DNA of 32,883 bases from Pseudonocardia sp. (GCA_016794615.1 JAEUJO010000190.1:1-32883); one strand, 5' to 3'. Counted from the first letter of the stretch, positions 16,010-24,165 are shown. Numbers and translations: made by a program. The notes: generated by a model not told the origin, from the letters alone.

Positions 16010-17569
16010 TCAGGCAGGAACCGGCGCTGAGGGCGGGGCCGGCACTGAGCGCGGGCCCTGCGGGCGCAACGGCTCGAGGGTGCGGTGCCGCAGGGCGCCC
16101 CACCACAACCCGGCGCCGTAGGCGAGGTCGTCGAGCCGGTGCGCGACGACGTGGCCGAGCAGGCCCGGCCGCACGGAGGGGTCGCGGTCGCGGTGGCGCA
16201 GCCAGTCGACGACGCCTTCAGCGACCGCGACGGCCGCGACGGTCCCGCGGGCCCGGGCGGAGACCACGCAGGCCAGCGCGGAGATCGGCCAGTAGTGACG
16301 GGTCACGGCGTCCGCGGTCTGGGCGGTCGCGCCCGCGACGCCGAGCCCGATGATCCGGATGGCCGCGAGCCACGGCCGCGACAGCCCGGGCAGTTGCGGG
16401 ACCAGCCGCAGCACGGCCCAGGCGGTCACCCCGAGCGCGGCGAGCGGGCGGCGGGCCAGGAGCGCCCCGCTGACCGCGGCCGCCCACGGGCTCAGCACCA
16501 CCGGCGGCACCGCGCCGCGATGACGCAGCGCGAGCGGGGCCGCACCGGTGCCGTAGTAGGCCTTGCGCAGCCACCACGCACGCAGGTCGGTGCGGTGGTC
16601 GTGCGCGACCCGCGACGACGGCTCGTAGCGCATCCGCCATCCCGCGCCGTGCAGGCGCAGCACGAGGTCGACGTCCTCGGCGACGTGCATGTCGTCGTCG
16701 AATCCCGCCCCGACCGCCCCGCGGCGCACGAGCAGCGCCGCGCTGGGGACGTAGGCGACCCTGGTGCGCGGCACGACGGCGGCCGGGTCCGGGCCCAGGT
16801 CCAGCGACGACCGCACCGCCTCGTACCGGCCCAGCCAGCCCCGGACCGGCGGCTGCGCCGCCCAGCCCTCCGGCGGCGCCAAGGCGACGATGCGCGGGGC
16901 GACCAGCCCGACGGCCGGGTCGGCCATGTGCGCGAGCAGCGGATCGAGCCAGCCCGGCGTCGGCAGCACGTCCGAGTCGAGGAAGGCGACGAGCGGGGTC
17001 GTCGCGGCGGCCAGCCCGGCGTTGCGCGCGGCGGCCGGGCCACGGGGACGCTCGTGGCGCAGCACGCGAACCTCGGCGCGCAGCGCCTGAGCGCCGAGGT
17101 CGTGCACCGCGGTCCGGAGGGCACCCGGATCGGCGGACCCGTCGTCGACGACGACCACACCACCCAGAGCGGGCGGGAGCGCGGCGAGCAGCCGGGCGAC
17201 GGAATCGGTCCGGTCCTTGACCGGGACGACGACGGTGACGTCCCCCGGCCCGGGCCCGGCGCCGTCCGGAACCGGGTGCACCACCCCGCCGTCGAGCAGG
17301 CGCCTGGCCAGCGCCCGGGAGGTGGCGTCGGTGACGGTGAACCCGCCGCCCGCGAGCAGCGCCCACCCGGCCGGGGCGAGCCGGAGCATGCGCGGGGGCG
17401 CGCCGCCGAGCAGCACCCGCCCGCCGTCGAGCGCGACGACGCGCCGGTCGACGACGACGCGCCACCCGGCGGGCAGGACCGTGTCCGCCGGCCCGGAGCC
17501 GACCGCGGGTGCGGGTGCTCCACGTCGTCGGTGATCGGCCGCGGCCGTGCGCTGCGTCACCTCGCCCAT
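16010..17569 (-). CDS. mftF: Mycofactocin glycosyltransferase MftF
   Basis: MftF adds the beta-1,4-linked glucose chain to the mycofactocin core. The 519-residue protein has an N-terminal region typical of MftF (TVLPAGWRVVVDRRVVALDGGRVLLGG). A GT2 glycosyltransferase domain (about residues 105-330) follows with VTVVVPVKDR, VVVVDDGSADPG, the metal-binding FLDSDVLPTPGW and the EDVDLVLRLHGAGW acceptor-side motif. Hydrophobic segments in the C-terminal third suggest membrane association. The ATG at 17569 lies only 25 bases from the ATG of the divergent phosphodiesterase gene and has no clear ribosome site, so it may be leaderless. Unlike the usual contiguous order, it is cut off from mftE by that opposite-strand gene. 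Confidence 0.92.
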   Translation of the reverse strand: MGEVTQRTAAADHRRRGAPAPAVGSGPADTVLPAGWRVVVDRRVVALDGGRVLLGGAPPRMLRLAPAGWALLAGGGFTVTDATSRALARRLLDGGVVHPVPDGAGPGPGDVTVVVPVKDRTDSVARLLAALPPALGGVVVVDDGSADPGALRTAVHDLGAQALRAEVRVLRHERPRGPAAARNAGLAAATTPLVAFLDSDVLPTPGWLDPLLAHMADPAVGLVAPRIVALAPPEGWAAQPPVRGWLGRYEAVRSSLDLGPDPAAVVPRTRVAYVPSAALLVRRGAVGAGFDDDMHVAEDVDLVLRLHGAGWRMRYEPSSRVAHDHRTDLRAWWLRKAYYGTGAAPLALRHRGAVPPVVLSPWAAAVSGALLARRPLAALGVTAWAVLRLVPQLPGLSRPWLAAIRIIGLGVAGATAQTADAVTRHYWPISALACVVSARARGTVAAVAVAEGVVDWLRHRDRDPSVRPGLLGHVVAHRLDDLAYGAGLWWGALRHRTLEPLRPQGPRSVPAPPSAPVPA

Positions 17570-17575
17570 CCCCAG

Positions 17576-17588
17576 ATCGTGACACGCT
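17576..17588. promoter_or_regulatory. Candidate back-to-back -10 elements for leaderless mftF and phosphodiesterase transcripts
   Basis: On the minus strand CACGAT (17581-17576) and on the plus strand CACGCT (17583-17588) each end six bases before their start codon. Both differ from the TANNNT -10 pattern only at the first base. The whole divergent gap is 25 bases. Confidence 0.3.
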
Positions 17589-17594
17589 GTCCGG

Positions 17595-18773
17595 ATGACC
17601 AGCGACGGACCTGAGCCCCCGCCCGAGCCCGTCCTGCCCCGGTACGGCGAGCGGTCGCTGGCCGAGGTGCTCCCGGCGCTGATGAGCGCGCTCGGGGTGC
17701 CCGGCGGTCCGGAAGGGCTCGGGATCCCTCCGGTGCGCGCCGCCTGCCTGCTGCTCGTCGACGGGCTCGGTGCCCGGCAGCTGCAGCGGTATGCGGCAGA
17801 CGCGCCGTTCCTCGCGAGCCTGCCCGACGCCGGGCCGCTCACGGCGGGATTTCCGTCGAGCACCGCGACGAGCCTGACGACGCTGGGTACCGGGACGCCG
17901 CCGGGGCACCACGGGATGGTCGGCATCACGATGCGGGTGGGCAGCGGACGGCGGACCCGCCTGCTGCACACCCTGCACTGGACCAGCCACGGCCAGAAGA
18001 AGCCCGTGGACCTGCGCGACGACTTCCCGCCGGAGGCCGTGCAGTCCGGCCCGACCGCGCTGGAGCGGGCCGCGGCGGTCGGCGTCTCCGCGACGGTGGT
18101 GTCGGCACGCCGGTTCGAGAACTCCGGTCTCACCCGGGCCGCGCTGCGCGGCGGCAGGTTCCGGGGCGTCATCGCGCTGGGCGACCTCGCCGCGGCGACG
18201 ATCACTGCCCTGCGCACGCCCGGCCGCCAGCTCTGCTACGCCTACCACGCCGACCTCGACGCGCTCGGGCACGAGCACGGCCCCGGGTCGCTGCCGTGGC
18301 GGCTGCAGCTGGCCGCCGTCGACCGGCTCGCCGCGCTCATCGCGGAGAACCTGCCGCCGGACGCCGTGCTCGCCGTGACCGGCGACCACGGGATGATGAC
18401 GGTCGAGCGCACGGTCGACATCGATGAGACGCCGGTCCTGACGCGGGGCGTCGACCTCGTCGGCGGTGACGCCCGCGCGCGGCTGGTCTACGCCCGACCC
18501 GGCGCCGCCGCCGACGTGCTCGCGACGTGGCAGGAGACCCTCGGCGACGACGCCCTCGTCCTCCCCCGCGAGCAGGCGGTCGCGGAAGGCTGGTTCGGCG
18601 CGGTCGCGCCACGGGTCGTCGACCGGCTCGGCGACGTCATCGCCGCCGCCCGCGGGGGGACGGCGCTGACCCGCACGCGCGTGGAACCCGGCCTCGCGGC
18701 CCTCGTGGGCCAGCACGGCGGCCTCACCGCCGAGGAGCAGATGGTCCCCCTGCTCCTCGCCCGCACCCCCTGA
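17595..18773 (+). CDS. Alkaline-phosphatase-superfamily nucleotide pyrophosphatase/phosphodiesterase
   Basis: The 392-residue protein belongs to the type I phosphodiesterase/nucleotide pyrophosphatase group of the alkaline phosphatase superfamily. The metal-binding start CLLLVDGLGARQL, the nucleophile region FPSSTATSLTTLGTGTPPGHHGMVG (probable nucleophile Thr in STATS) and the late metal motifs YHADLDALGHEHG and AVTGDHGMM are present. It has no signal peptide and is probably cytosolic. Its substrate is unknown. It lies on the opposite strand between mftE and mftF, with 25 bases to the mftF start and 38 bases to the mftE stop. Such genes are common in actinomycetes without MFT, so a mycofactocin role is not established. 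Confidence 0.88.
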   Translation: MTSDGPEPPPEPVLPRYGERSLAEVLPALMSALGVPGGPEGLGIPPVRAACLLLVDGLGARQLQRYAADAPFLASLPDAGPLTAGFPSSTATSLTTLGTGTPPGHHGMVGITMRVGSGRRTRLLHTLHWTSHGQKKPVDLRDDFPPEAVQSGPTALERAAAVGVSATVVSARRFENSGLTRAALRGGRFRGVIALGDLAAATITALRTPGRQLCYAYHADLDALGHEHGPGSLPWRLQLAAVDRLAALIAENLPPDAVLAVTGDHGMMTVERTVDIDETPVLTRGVDLVGGDARARLVYARPGAAADVLATWQETLGDDALVLPREQAVAEGWFGAVAPRVVDRLGDVIAAARGGTALTRTRVEPGLAALVGQHGGLTAEEQMVPLLLARTP

Positions 18774-18811
18774 CCGCGGGTCGCCACCGTCGTCGGCGCG
18801 GGTCGGATCGT

Positions 18812-19531
18812 TCAGCGCAGGCGGCCGGACGCGTCGGGGGTCCACCGGGCGAGTGCCGCGACCAGCTCGACGGCCATCGCCGCGAGCAGCCGCTCGCCCT
18901 CGTCCGGGGACGCTCCGCTCGGGTCACCCAGCACCCCGTTCGCGCTCACGGCCGCCACTCCTCCGTCGCGCATCGCGGGCAGCAGGTCGCTCAGCGAGGC
19001 CGGGTTGCCTGCGGCCCGCTCGGGCCGCACGCCTGCGGGGTCCAGCGCGAGCATCAGCGACGTCTCGGTCCGGCCCGCATGGGCGTCGCCGCCCGGGGCG
19101 CAGGCGAGCCAGGCGGCGTCGCGGCCCTCGTGGCGGAGCAGGCGAGCCGCGTCGACGAGCGTGGGGACGTTGCCGCCGTGACCGTTGACGAACAGCACCC
19201 GGCCGGCCCACCGGGCCGCCGAACGTCCCAGTTCGACGAGCAGCAGCCGCAGGGCCTCGTGCCCGATCGACACCGTGCCGGGGAACCCCTCGTGCTCCCC
19301 GGACGCGCCGTACGCGACGGGCGGTGCCACCAGCAGGTTCGTCCCGGCCGCTGCCCGCGCCGCGACGGCCGCCGCCACCCGCGCGTCCGTGTCCAGCGGC
19401 AGGTGCGGGCCGTGCTGCTCGACGGAGCCGACGGGCACGAGCAGCGTCGGCCGCTCGTCGATCTCGGGCCACGTCCGCTCCCCGAGCGCGCGCCCGTCGT
19501 GATCGGCGTCTCGGTGACCTGAGCTGCACAT
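18812..19531 (-). CDS. mftE: Mycofactocin peptidase MftE (creatininase family)
   Basis: MftE releases the modified C-terminal Val-Tyr dipeptide (AHDP) from the MftC-treated precursor. The 239-residue product is of the creatininase fold with metal-site motifs LLVPVGSVEQHGPHLPLDTDA, SGEHEGFPGTVSIG and FVNGHGGN, plus the later AHAGRTETSLML. The ATG at 19531 is the only plausible start before the conserved core, and it lies exactly at the centre of a perfect 34-bp palindrome. The predicted mRNA would place the start codon in a hairpin tip. It follows mftC by 27 bases; mftD, expected between them, is absent. Confidence 0.92.
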   Translation of the reverse strand: MCSSGHRDADHDGRALGERTWPEIDERPTLLVPVGSVEQHGPHLPLDTDARVAAAVAARAAAGTNLLVAPPVAYGASGEHEGFPGTVSIGHEALRLLLVELGRSAARWAGRVLFVNGHGGNVPTLVDAARLLRHEGRDAAWLACAPGGDAHAGRTETSLMLALDPAGVRPERAAGNPASLSDLLPAMRDGGVAAVSANGVLGDPSGASPDEGERLLAAMAVELVAALARWTPDASGRLR

Positions 19532-19547
19532 GTGCAGCTCAGGTCAC
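19514..19547. repeat. Perfect 34-bp palindrome over the mftE start codon
   Basis: The 17 bases at 19514-19530 (GTGACCTGAGCTGCACA) are the exact reverse complement of 19531-19547, with no spacer. The mftE ATG sits at the axis, and the ribosome-binding zone lies in one arm. It could be a translational control hairpin, a regulator site or the scar of a deletion or insertion at the mftC-mftE junction. Confidence 0.95.
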
Positions 19548-19558
19548 ACGAACGTCGA

Positions 19559-20761
19559 TCACGTGCCGGCCGGGAGCGCGATCCCGGCCAGCGGGCTCTC
19601 GTCGCAGTCGCGGGCCGGCCGCACGGACAGGGCCAGCGGCACCGGTCCCTTCGGCGTGCGGGAATTCCTGGGTGCGGACCGGGAGTGGTCGACGTCGGAC
19701 CTCGGGATCGTCGTGTCGGCCGACCGGGCCGTCAGGGCCTGTTCGCCGAACCCGCGCACGCACTCGGGGTCCGGCCCGTCCAGCGGCAGCCCGGTGAAGA
19801 ACTTCGCCGCCATGCACCCGCCCTGACACGAGTCGAAGAACGAGCACGACGCACACGCCCCGCCGGTCTGGGGGCGGCGCAGGTCCGCGAACAGCTCCGC
19901 GTCCCGCCACACCCCGGCGAACCCGCCGGGCGAGCGGACGTTGCCCGCCAGGAAGTTCTCGTGGATCGCGAACGGGCACGCGTAGACATCACCCACCGGG
20001 TCGATCAGGCACACCACCCGGCCCGCCCCGCACAGGTTCAGCCCGGGCAGCGCCTGCCCGTAGGCCGACAGGTGGAAGAACGAGTCGCCGGTCAGCACCC
20101 CTTCCCCGCGCGCGACCAGCCAGTCGTAGAGCTGCTTCTGCTGCGCCGGGAGCGGGTGCAACTCGTCCCAGACGTCCACGCCCCGTCCCGAGGGGCGCAG
20201 CCGGGTGATCCGCAGCTGCGCGCCGAACTTGTCCGCGATCGCCTTGAACTCGTCGAGCTGGTCCACGTTCTGCCGGGTCATCACCACCGAGATCTTCGGC
20301 TGGCCGAAACCGGCCTCGGCCAGGTTCTCCAACGCGCGGATCGCGGTGGCGTACGACCCCGGGCCGCGGACGTGGTCGTTGACCTCGGCGGTCGCCCCGT
20401 CCAGGGAGATCTGGATGTCGACGTAGTCCGTCGCCGCCAGCTGCGCGGCACGGCGCTTGTCCAGCTTGATCCCGTTGGTGGAGAACTTGACGCCCACGTC
20501 GTGGCTGATCGCGTAGTCGAGCAGCTCCCAGAAGTCGGGCCGCACCGTCGGCTCGCCACCGCCGATGTTGACGTAGAAGACCTGCATGCGCTGCAGCTCG
20601 TCCACCACGGCCTTGGCCTCGTCGGTGGACAGCTCGCGCGGGTCCCGCCGCCCCGACGACGACAGGCAGTGCACGCACGCCAGGTTGCAGGCGTAGGTGA
20701 GCTCCCAGGTCAGGCAGATCGGGGAGTTCAGGCCGTACTGGAAATGGTCGACGAGTTTCAC
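19559..20761 (-). CDS. mftC: Mycofactocin radical SAM maturase MftC
   Basis: MftC is the radical SAM/SPASM enzyme that oxidatively decarboxylates the C-terminal Tyr of MftA and then forms the Val-Tyr crosslink. The 400-residue product has CX3CX2C at Cys25, Cys29 and Cys32 (CNLACVHC), the SAM-binding VNIGGGEPTVRPDF and a SPASM domain with cysteines in LCGAGRVVCLIDPVGDVYACPF and CASCSFFDSCQGGCMA. The GTG start at 20761 overlaps the mftB stop as GTGA. The last 50 or so residues are Arg/Pro/Ser-rich and look unstructured. Confidence 0.96.
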   Translation of the reverse strand: MKLVDHFQYGLNSPICLTWELTYACNLACVHCLSSSGRRDPRELSTDEAKAVVDELQRMQVFYVNIGGGEPTVRPDFWELLDYAISHDVGVKFSTNGIKLDKRRAAQLAATDYVDIQISLDGATAEVNDHVRGPGSYATAIRALENLAEAGFGQPKISVVMTRQNVDQLDEFKAIADKFGAQLRITRLRPSGRGVDVWDELHPLPAQQKQLYDWLVARGEGVLTGDSFFHLSAYGQALPGLNLCGAGRVVCLIDPVGDVYACPFAIHENFLAGNVRSPGGFAGVWRDAELFADLRRPQTGGACASCSFFDSCQGGCMAAKFFTGLPLDGPDPECVRGFGEQALTARSADTTIPRSDVDHSRSAPRNSRTPKGPVPLALSVRPARDCDESPLAGIALPAGT

Positions 20762-21072
20762 ACCCGCTCCTCGATGGTTCCGTTCTCGGCCAGGCCGGCC
20801 AGGGCGCGCAGGTACGCGGGACGCTGCGCGGGGTCGACGCCCGCGGCGTCGAGGGCGGTGTGGACATCTGAGTGGTCGGCGAGCCCGGAGACCACTGTGA
20901 CCAGCTGCGGGGTCTTGAGGAACGACAACCGCCGGGTGCCGAAGTGGTAGACCAGCGCGCCGAACGGCTCCGGCCGCAGCGCCACCGACGGGCTGCACCG
21001 GTAGGGCTGCCCGGGGTCGAAGACCGGGCCCGCCTCGAGGGCGGGCCCGGTGACGGGCTCGTTAGTAGACAC
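20758..21072 (-). CDS. mftB: Mycofactocin precursor-binding chaperone MftB
   Basis: MftB is the small PqqD-like recognition protein that presents the MftA peptide to MftC. The 104-residue product contains the family pattern YRCSPSVALRPEPFGALVYHFGTRRLSFLKTPQL, followed by a helical region ending ENGTIEERV. The GTG at 21072 lies inside mftA and overlaps its end (GTGTCTACTAA on the minus strand), giving tight coupling of the two genes. Codons 8-17 lie in a GC-rich hairpin just after mftA. Confidence 0.92.
   Translation of the reverse strand: MSTNEPVTGPALEAGPVFDPGQPYRCSPSVALRPEPFGALVYHFGTRRLSFLKTPQLVTVVSGLADHSDVHTALDAAGVDPAQRPAYLRALAGLAENGTIEERV
21023..21051 (-). terminator. Strong hairpin just downstream of mftA
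   Basis: Perfect 12-base arms (ACCGGGCCCGCC, 21023-21034, and its complement 21040-21051) with a five-base loop lie 10 bases after the mftA stop, inside the first codons of mftB. There is no U-tract. It could stabilise the mftA message or partly block read-through, giving more precursor than enzyme. Confidence 0.55.
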
Positions 21073-21151
21073 CGCACATGCCGTCGATCGAGACCTCCTC
21101 GACCAGGGTCTCCTCGACGACTGTCTCCTCGACCGGCTCGTTCTGCTCCAC
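21062..21151 (-). CDS. mftA: Mycofactocin precursor peptide MftA
   Basis: This 29-residue gene encodes the ribosomal precursor of mycofactocin. The GTG at 21151 follows an AGGAGG ribosome site. The leader is acidic (many Glu-Glu pairs), and the peptide ends in IDGMCGVY, the conserved MftA tail. The last Val-Tyr pair is what MftC crosslinks and MftE releases. The stop TAA overlaps the mftB start. Its position at the head of mftB-mftC-mftE confirms the call despite the small size. Confidence 0.96.
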   Translation of the reverse strand: MEQNEPVEETVVEETLVEEVSIDGMCGVY

Positions 21152-21513
21152 GGGATCCTCCTCGGGTGGGCGTCGGTGGTCGGACCGTAGGTCGGTGGCC
21201 GAGGCCGCGACAAGGACCGGTCGGCAAGTCTGTCCGTTCGGAGGGGCAGGCTGCTTCTCCGGACGACGAGACGGCGGAATCGATCGAGCGCCCTGGACCG
21301 GCGGATCACGGGCTGCAGGGCGATCGGTGACGGGCCACGGAGCGCGGCGCCCACCTCTTCTTCAGGGGAGTTGCGTGCGAATCTGCAACGTCGATGCAAC
21401 CCCGGATTTCCTATGGTTCTGCGGCGACGTCGAGACCGGGAAGGACCGGGTGGACCACCTCGACATGCTCCGCCACCAGAAGACCAGGAACAGGCTGGGT
21501 GAGGTCGAACCTG
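21152..21513. promoter_or_regulatory. Divergent control region between mftA and the broken alcohol dehydrogenase
   Basis: The 362-base gap has a candidate mftA promoter on the minus strand, TTGTCG (21213-21208) and TACGGT (21189-21184), 18 bases apart. It also has a GTTGC-type repeat at 21370-21400 nearer the dehydrogenase. I see no other gene here; no mftR (TetR) gene lies nearby. Confidence 0.4.
21370..21400. promoter_or_regulatory. GTTGC/GCAAC repeat, candidate operator
   Basis: One GTTGC at 21370-21374 faces two GCAAC boxes at 21385-21389 and 21396-21400. Read on the minus strand, 21400-21385 is GTTGC-N6-GTTGC and matches 13 of 16 bases with the site at 24112-24127 upstream of the GAF regulator. 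Confidence 0.5.
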
Positions 21514-22703
21514 ATGGACACCTTGCTCGATGCACCCCACGACAGCACGGGTGCAGCCAGGGTTTTCCGGTTCTTCCTGCCCGAGATCATCTGTGGGTGG
21601 GGTGCGCTGGCCGAGGCGGGGCGCACCGGTTGCCGCCTCGGCGCCCGGCGGGTCCTCGTCGTGACCGAACCCGAGGCGGTCGGGTCCGGCTGGATCGCCG
21701 AGCTGCACCACGACCTGGGGCAGGCGGGACTCGAGCCCGTCACCTGGGACGCCGTGTCGCCCACTCCCCGGAACCACGAGGTCGTCGCCGCGCTGCAGGT
21801 GTACCGCGCGCACGACTGCGACGTGATCATCGGGATGGGCGGTCGAGCGGCGATGGACACGGCCAAGGCGGTGGCCGTGCTCGCCGGCAACGGAGGATCG
21901 GTCGCCGACTACGACGGCTTCGACCGGGTCACCCGGCCCACACCCCCGACCGTGATGATCCCGACGACCATCGGGAGCGGCGCCGAGATCCTTCAGTCGT
22001 GTGCGATCAACGACACGGCACGGCGGCGGATGGTGACGATGCTGGGTTGCGCGCTGGTCCCGGACGCGTGTCTGGTCGACCCGAGGCTGATCAGCACGCT
22101 CCCGCCGAACTGGTCGCCGCCTGCGGTGTCGAGGCGATCGCCATGGCGATCGAGGGCTACCTGTCCCGGACGGCGACCGCGATGAACGAGCCGCACGCGC
22201 TCACCGCGCTGCGGTTGATCAGCAACCACCTCGTGCAGGCGGTCGACGCGCCGGGCGGCCGGGAGGAGTTGACGGCGCTCGCGACCGCAGGCGTCCATGC
22301 GGCGGTGGCCTTCAGCAACACCCTCCACAGCACGACCGCCGCGCTGTCCGGCCTGCTCGCCGCGTTCCTCGGCATGCACCGCGGCGCCGTCCGCGGCGTG
22401 CTCCTCCCGCACGCGATCCGCTCGCCGGTCTCCCCGCGTGTCGACCGGTATCTGGCCGTCGCGCGCGCCGTGGGTCTCGACACGACCGGCGCATCGGGCG
22501 AGTGGGCCGCGGACGCGGTCGCCGACTGGATGCGAACGCTCGGCGACAAGGTCGGCATCCCGGCCGGCCTGTCCGAGCTCGGCGTCGGACCGCGCACCGC
22601 CGACCGCATCGCGCACAGCGCCACGCGCGGCATCGATCTGCGATCCGACCACGCCACGACGTCGTTCGAGTACGCCTCGAACCTCCTCCGGGCCGCCCTC
22701 TGA
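21514..22703 (+). pseudogene. Frameshifted iron-type alcohol dehydrogenase homologue
   Basis: The reading frame begins MDTLLDAPHDS at 21514 and is homologous to group III iron alcohol dehydrogenases up to PRLISTLPP. Near 22107 it breaks: the continuation ELVAACGVEAIAMAIEGYLS is in another frame, as if one base had been lost in CCGCCGAACTG. Joined, the protein would be about 396 residues. The usual metal ligands also look lost: the GMDALTHAIE motif reads GVEAIAMAIE, so Asp became Glu and His became Met, and the GGGS nucleotide motif reads GMGGRAAMD. A sequencing error could explain the frame break but not the changed ligands. It stands divergent to mftA. Confidence 0.8.
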
Positions 22704-22724
22704 CATCGGCACCGACCTGCGCGT

Positions 22725-24038
22725 TCAGCTCCCCGAGGGGGACCCGGGAGCAGGTCTGCGGTACTCGGCGGTGAGCCGCCGGGCCTCCCGCACGGCGAGC
22801 GAGCGGACGGCCCCCGCGGGTGCCGCCTTCGCCAGCAGCTCCCAGATCACGAGGTCGTCGCGACCCCAGGGAGTGCGGGCCCAGCGCACGAGCAGGCCCG
22901 GGTCGGCCGCCGCGAGCAGCCCGGCGCGGAGCTGCTGCTCGACCCGGCGGCGCAGCCGCTCGACCCCCGGCGCCTCGGAGGTCGGCAACACGGGCCCGCG
23001 GTAGCGGTGGAACGCCTCGGCCACAGCGCCCTTCTCGAGCAGCTGCGCCAGCTCGAGGAAGTCGGCGTACACCGGTATCCGGAGCCGGTAGGGCCGCGAG
23101 ACCAGCAAGTCGTCGCCGAGCAGCCGCCGCAACCGCGCCATCTCGGCCCGGAGCGTGATGGGGTTGGCCTCGTCGCCGTAGAGCTGCACGCCGAGTTGCT
23201 CGCCGGTCACCCCTTCGGGCCTCTCCGCGAGCACCGCGAGGATCTCGCTGTGCCGGCGGGACAGCCGCAGTTGCTGGATGCCGACACCGAGGAGCGCCGC
23301 GTCCCGGCCCAGGAGCTCGAGGTGAGCAACACCGGCCTCACCGGAGCCGGCGGGGTACACCGGGGCACCCGCCGGTCGAGCCGCCCGTAGCCGGGCCAGC
23401 TCCCCCTCGGCGGCCAGCGCGATGGCCCGCACCAGGGACAGGCTGATCGGCGTGCCCAGCTGGTCGCCCCCGGTGAGGTCGACGAACCCCAGCACGTCGC
23501 GCGTGTGCGGGTCGCGGATGGGCGCCGCGGAACACGTCCAGGGCTGCACGACCTCGCAGAAGTGCTCGGCCGCGGCGATCTGCACCGGGCGGTTCAGGGC
23601 GATGGCGGTACCCGGCGCGTTGGTCCCGGCCGCCCGCTCGTCCCACGCCGCGCCCTCGACGAAGTTCATGTGCTCGGCTTGCCGCCGCAGCACCGGATGC
23701 CCCTCGACCCAGAGCAGCCGGGCGCCGGCGTCGCCCACCGCCATCAGGTGCCGGGCCTCCGTCGCGATCCGCCCCAACAGCTCGCGGAACAGCGGCAGCA
23801 GCTCCACGAGCGGGCTGCGCTCCCGGTGGCTGCGCAGCTCCGCCGCGTCCAGCACCGGCGCCGTGGTCCGCCCCGGATCGACACCACCGTCGCGGCACCG
23901 CCGCCAGGAGTCGGCGACGACCGTCCGCACCCCCACCGCATCCCCGGTGTGCACGAAGCGCTCGTGGGCCCGGCGCAGCGGCGCGACCCGGGCGGCCGGG
24001 TCGGGCCCCGGTCCGAGGTTGGGCGACGTGTGGAGCAT
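22725..24038 (-). CDS. GAF-domain transcriptional regulator with C-terminal winged helix
   Basis: The protein of about 437 residues has an AcoR-like N-terminal half: SWRRCRDGGVDP, then a GAF domain with ARLLWVEGHPVLRRQAEHMNFVEGAAWDERAAGTNAPGTAIAL and HFCEVVQPWTCSAAPIRDP. The sigma-54 AAA+ domain of true AcoR proteins is absent. Instead the C-terminal part shows a winged helix (RRHSEILAVLAERPEGVTGEQL, EANPITLRAEMARLRRLLGDDLL). Related actinobacterial proteins regulate alcohol and aldehyde metabolism, which suits its place between the two alcohol dehydrogenase genes. The ATG at 24038 has a GGAAGGG site; a GTG at 24056 is also in frame. Target genes are inferred from a shared repeat. Confidence 0.8.
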   Translation of the reverse strand: MLHTSPNLGPGPDPAARVAPLRRAHERFVHTGDAVGVRTVVADSWRRCRDGGVDPGRTTAPVLDAAELRSHRERSPLVELLPLFRELLGRIATEARHLMAVGDAGARLLWVEGHPVLRRQAEHMNFVEGAAWDERAAGTNAPGTAIALNRPVQIAAAEHFCEVVQPWTCSAAPIRDPHTRDVLGFVDLTGGDQLGTPISLSLVRAIALAAEGELARLRAARPAGAPVYPAGSGEAGVAHLELLGRDAALLGVGIQQLRLSRRHSEILAVLAERPEGVTGEQLGVQLYGDEANPITLRAEMARLRRLLGDDLLVSRPYRLRIPVYADFLELAQLLEKGAVAEAFHRYRGPVLPTSEAPGVERLRRRVEQQLRAGLLAAADPGLLVRWARTPWGRDDLVIWELLAKAAPAGAVRSLAVREARRLTAEYRRPAPGSPSGS

Positions 24039-24111
24039 GGGGGGAGCCCTTCCCACCGGCGCGGTCTCGCCGTCGAGGCCGCGTCACGGACGCCACCATA
24101 GGGTGACAAGA

Positions 24112-24127
24112 GTTGCGTGAACGTTGC
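24112..24127 (+). promoter_or_regulatory. GTTGC-N6-GTTGC candidate operator
   Basis: Direct GTTGC boxes 11 bases apart lie in the divergent gap between the GAF regulator and the DUF952 gene. 13 of 16 bases match the minus-strand site at 21400-21385. The 11-base period fits one face of the helix. Confidence 0.5.
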
Positions 24128-24165
24128 AAGCGCGGTAGTGCGACCTCGTCCGGCATCCTGCCCCC

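Noticed and set aside
17595..18773. Naming the phosphodiesterase as a mycofactocin gene
   Set aside because: Homologues are widespread without MFT genes, and only its position suggests a link.
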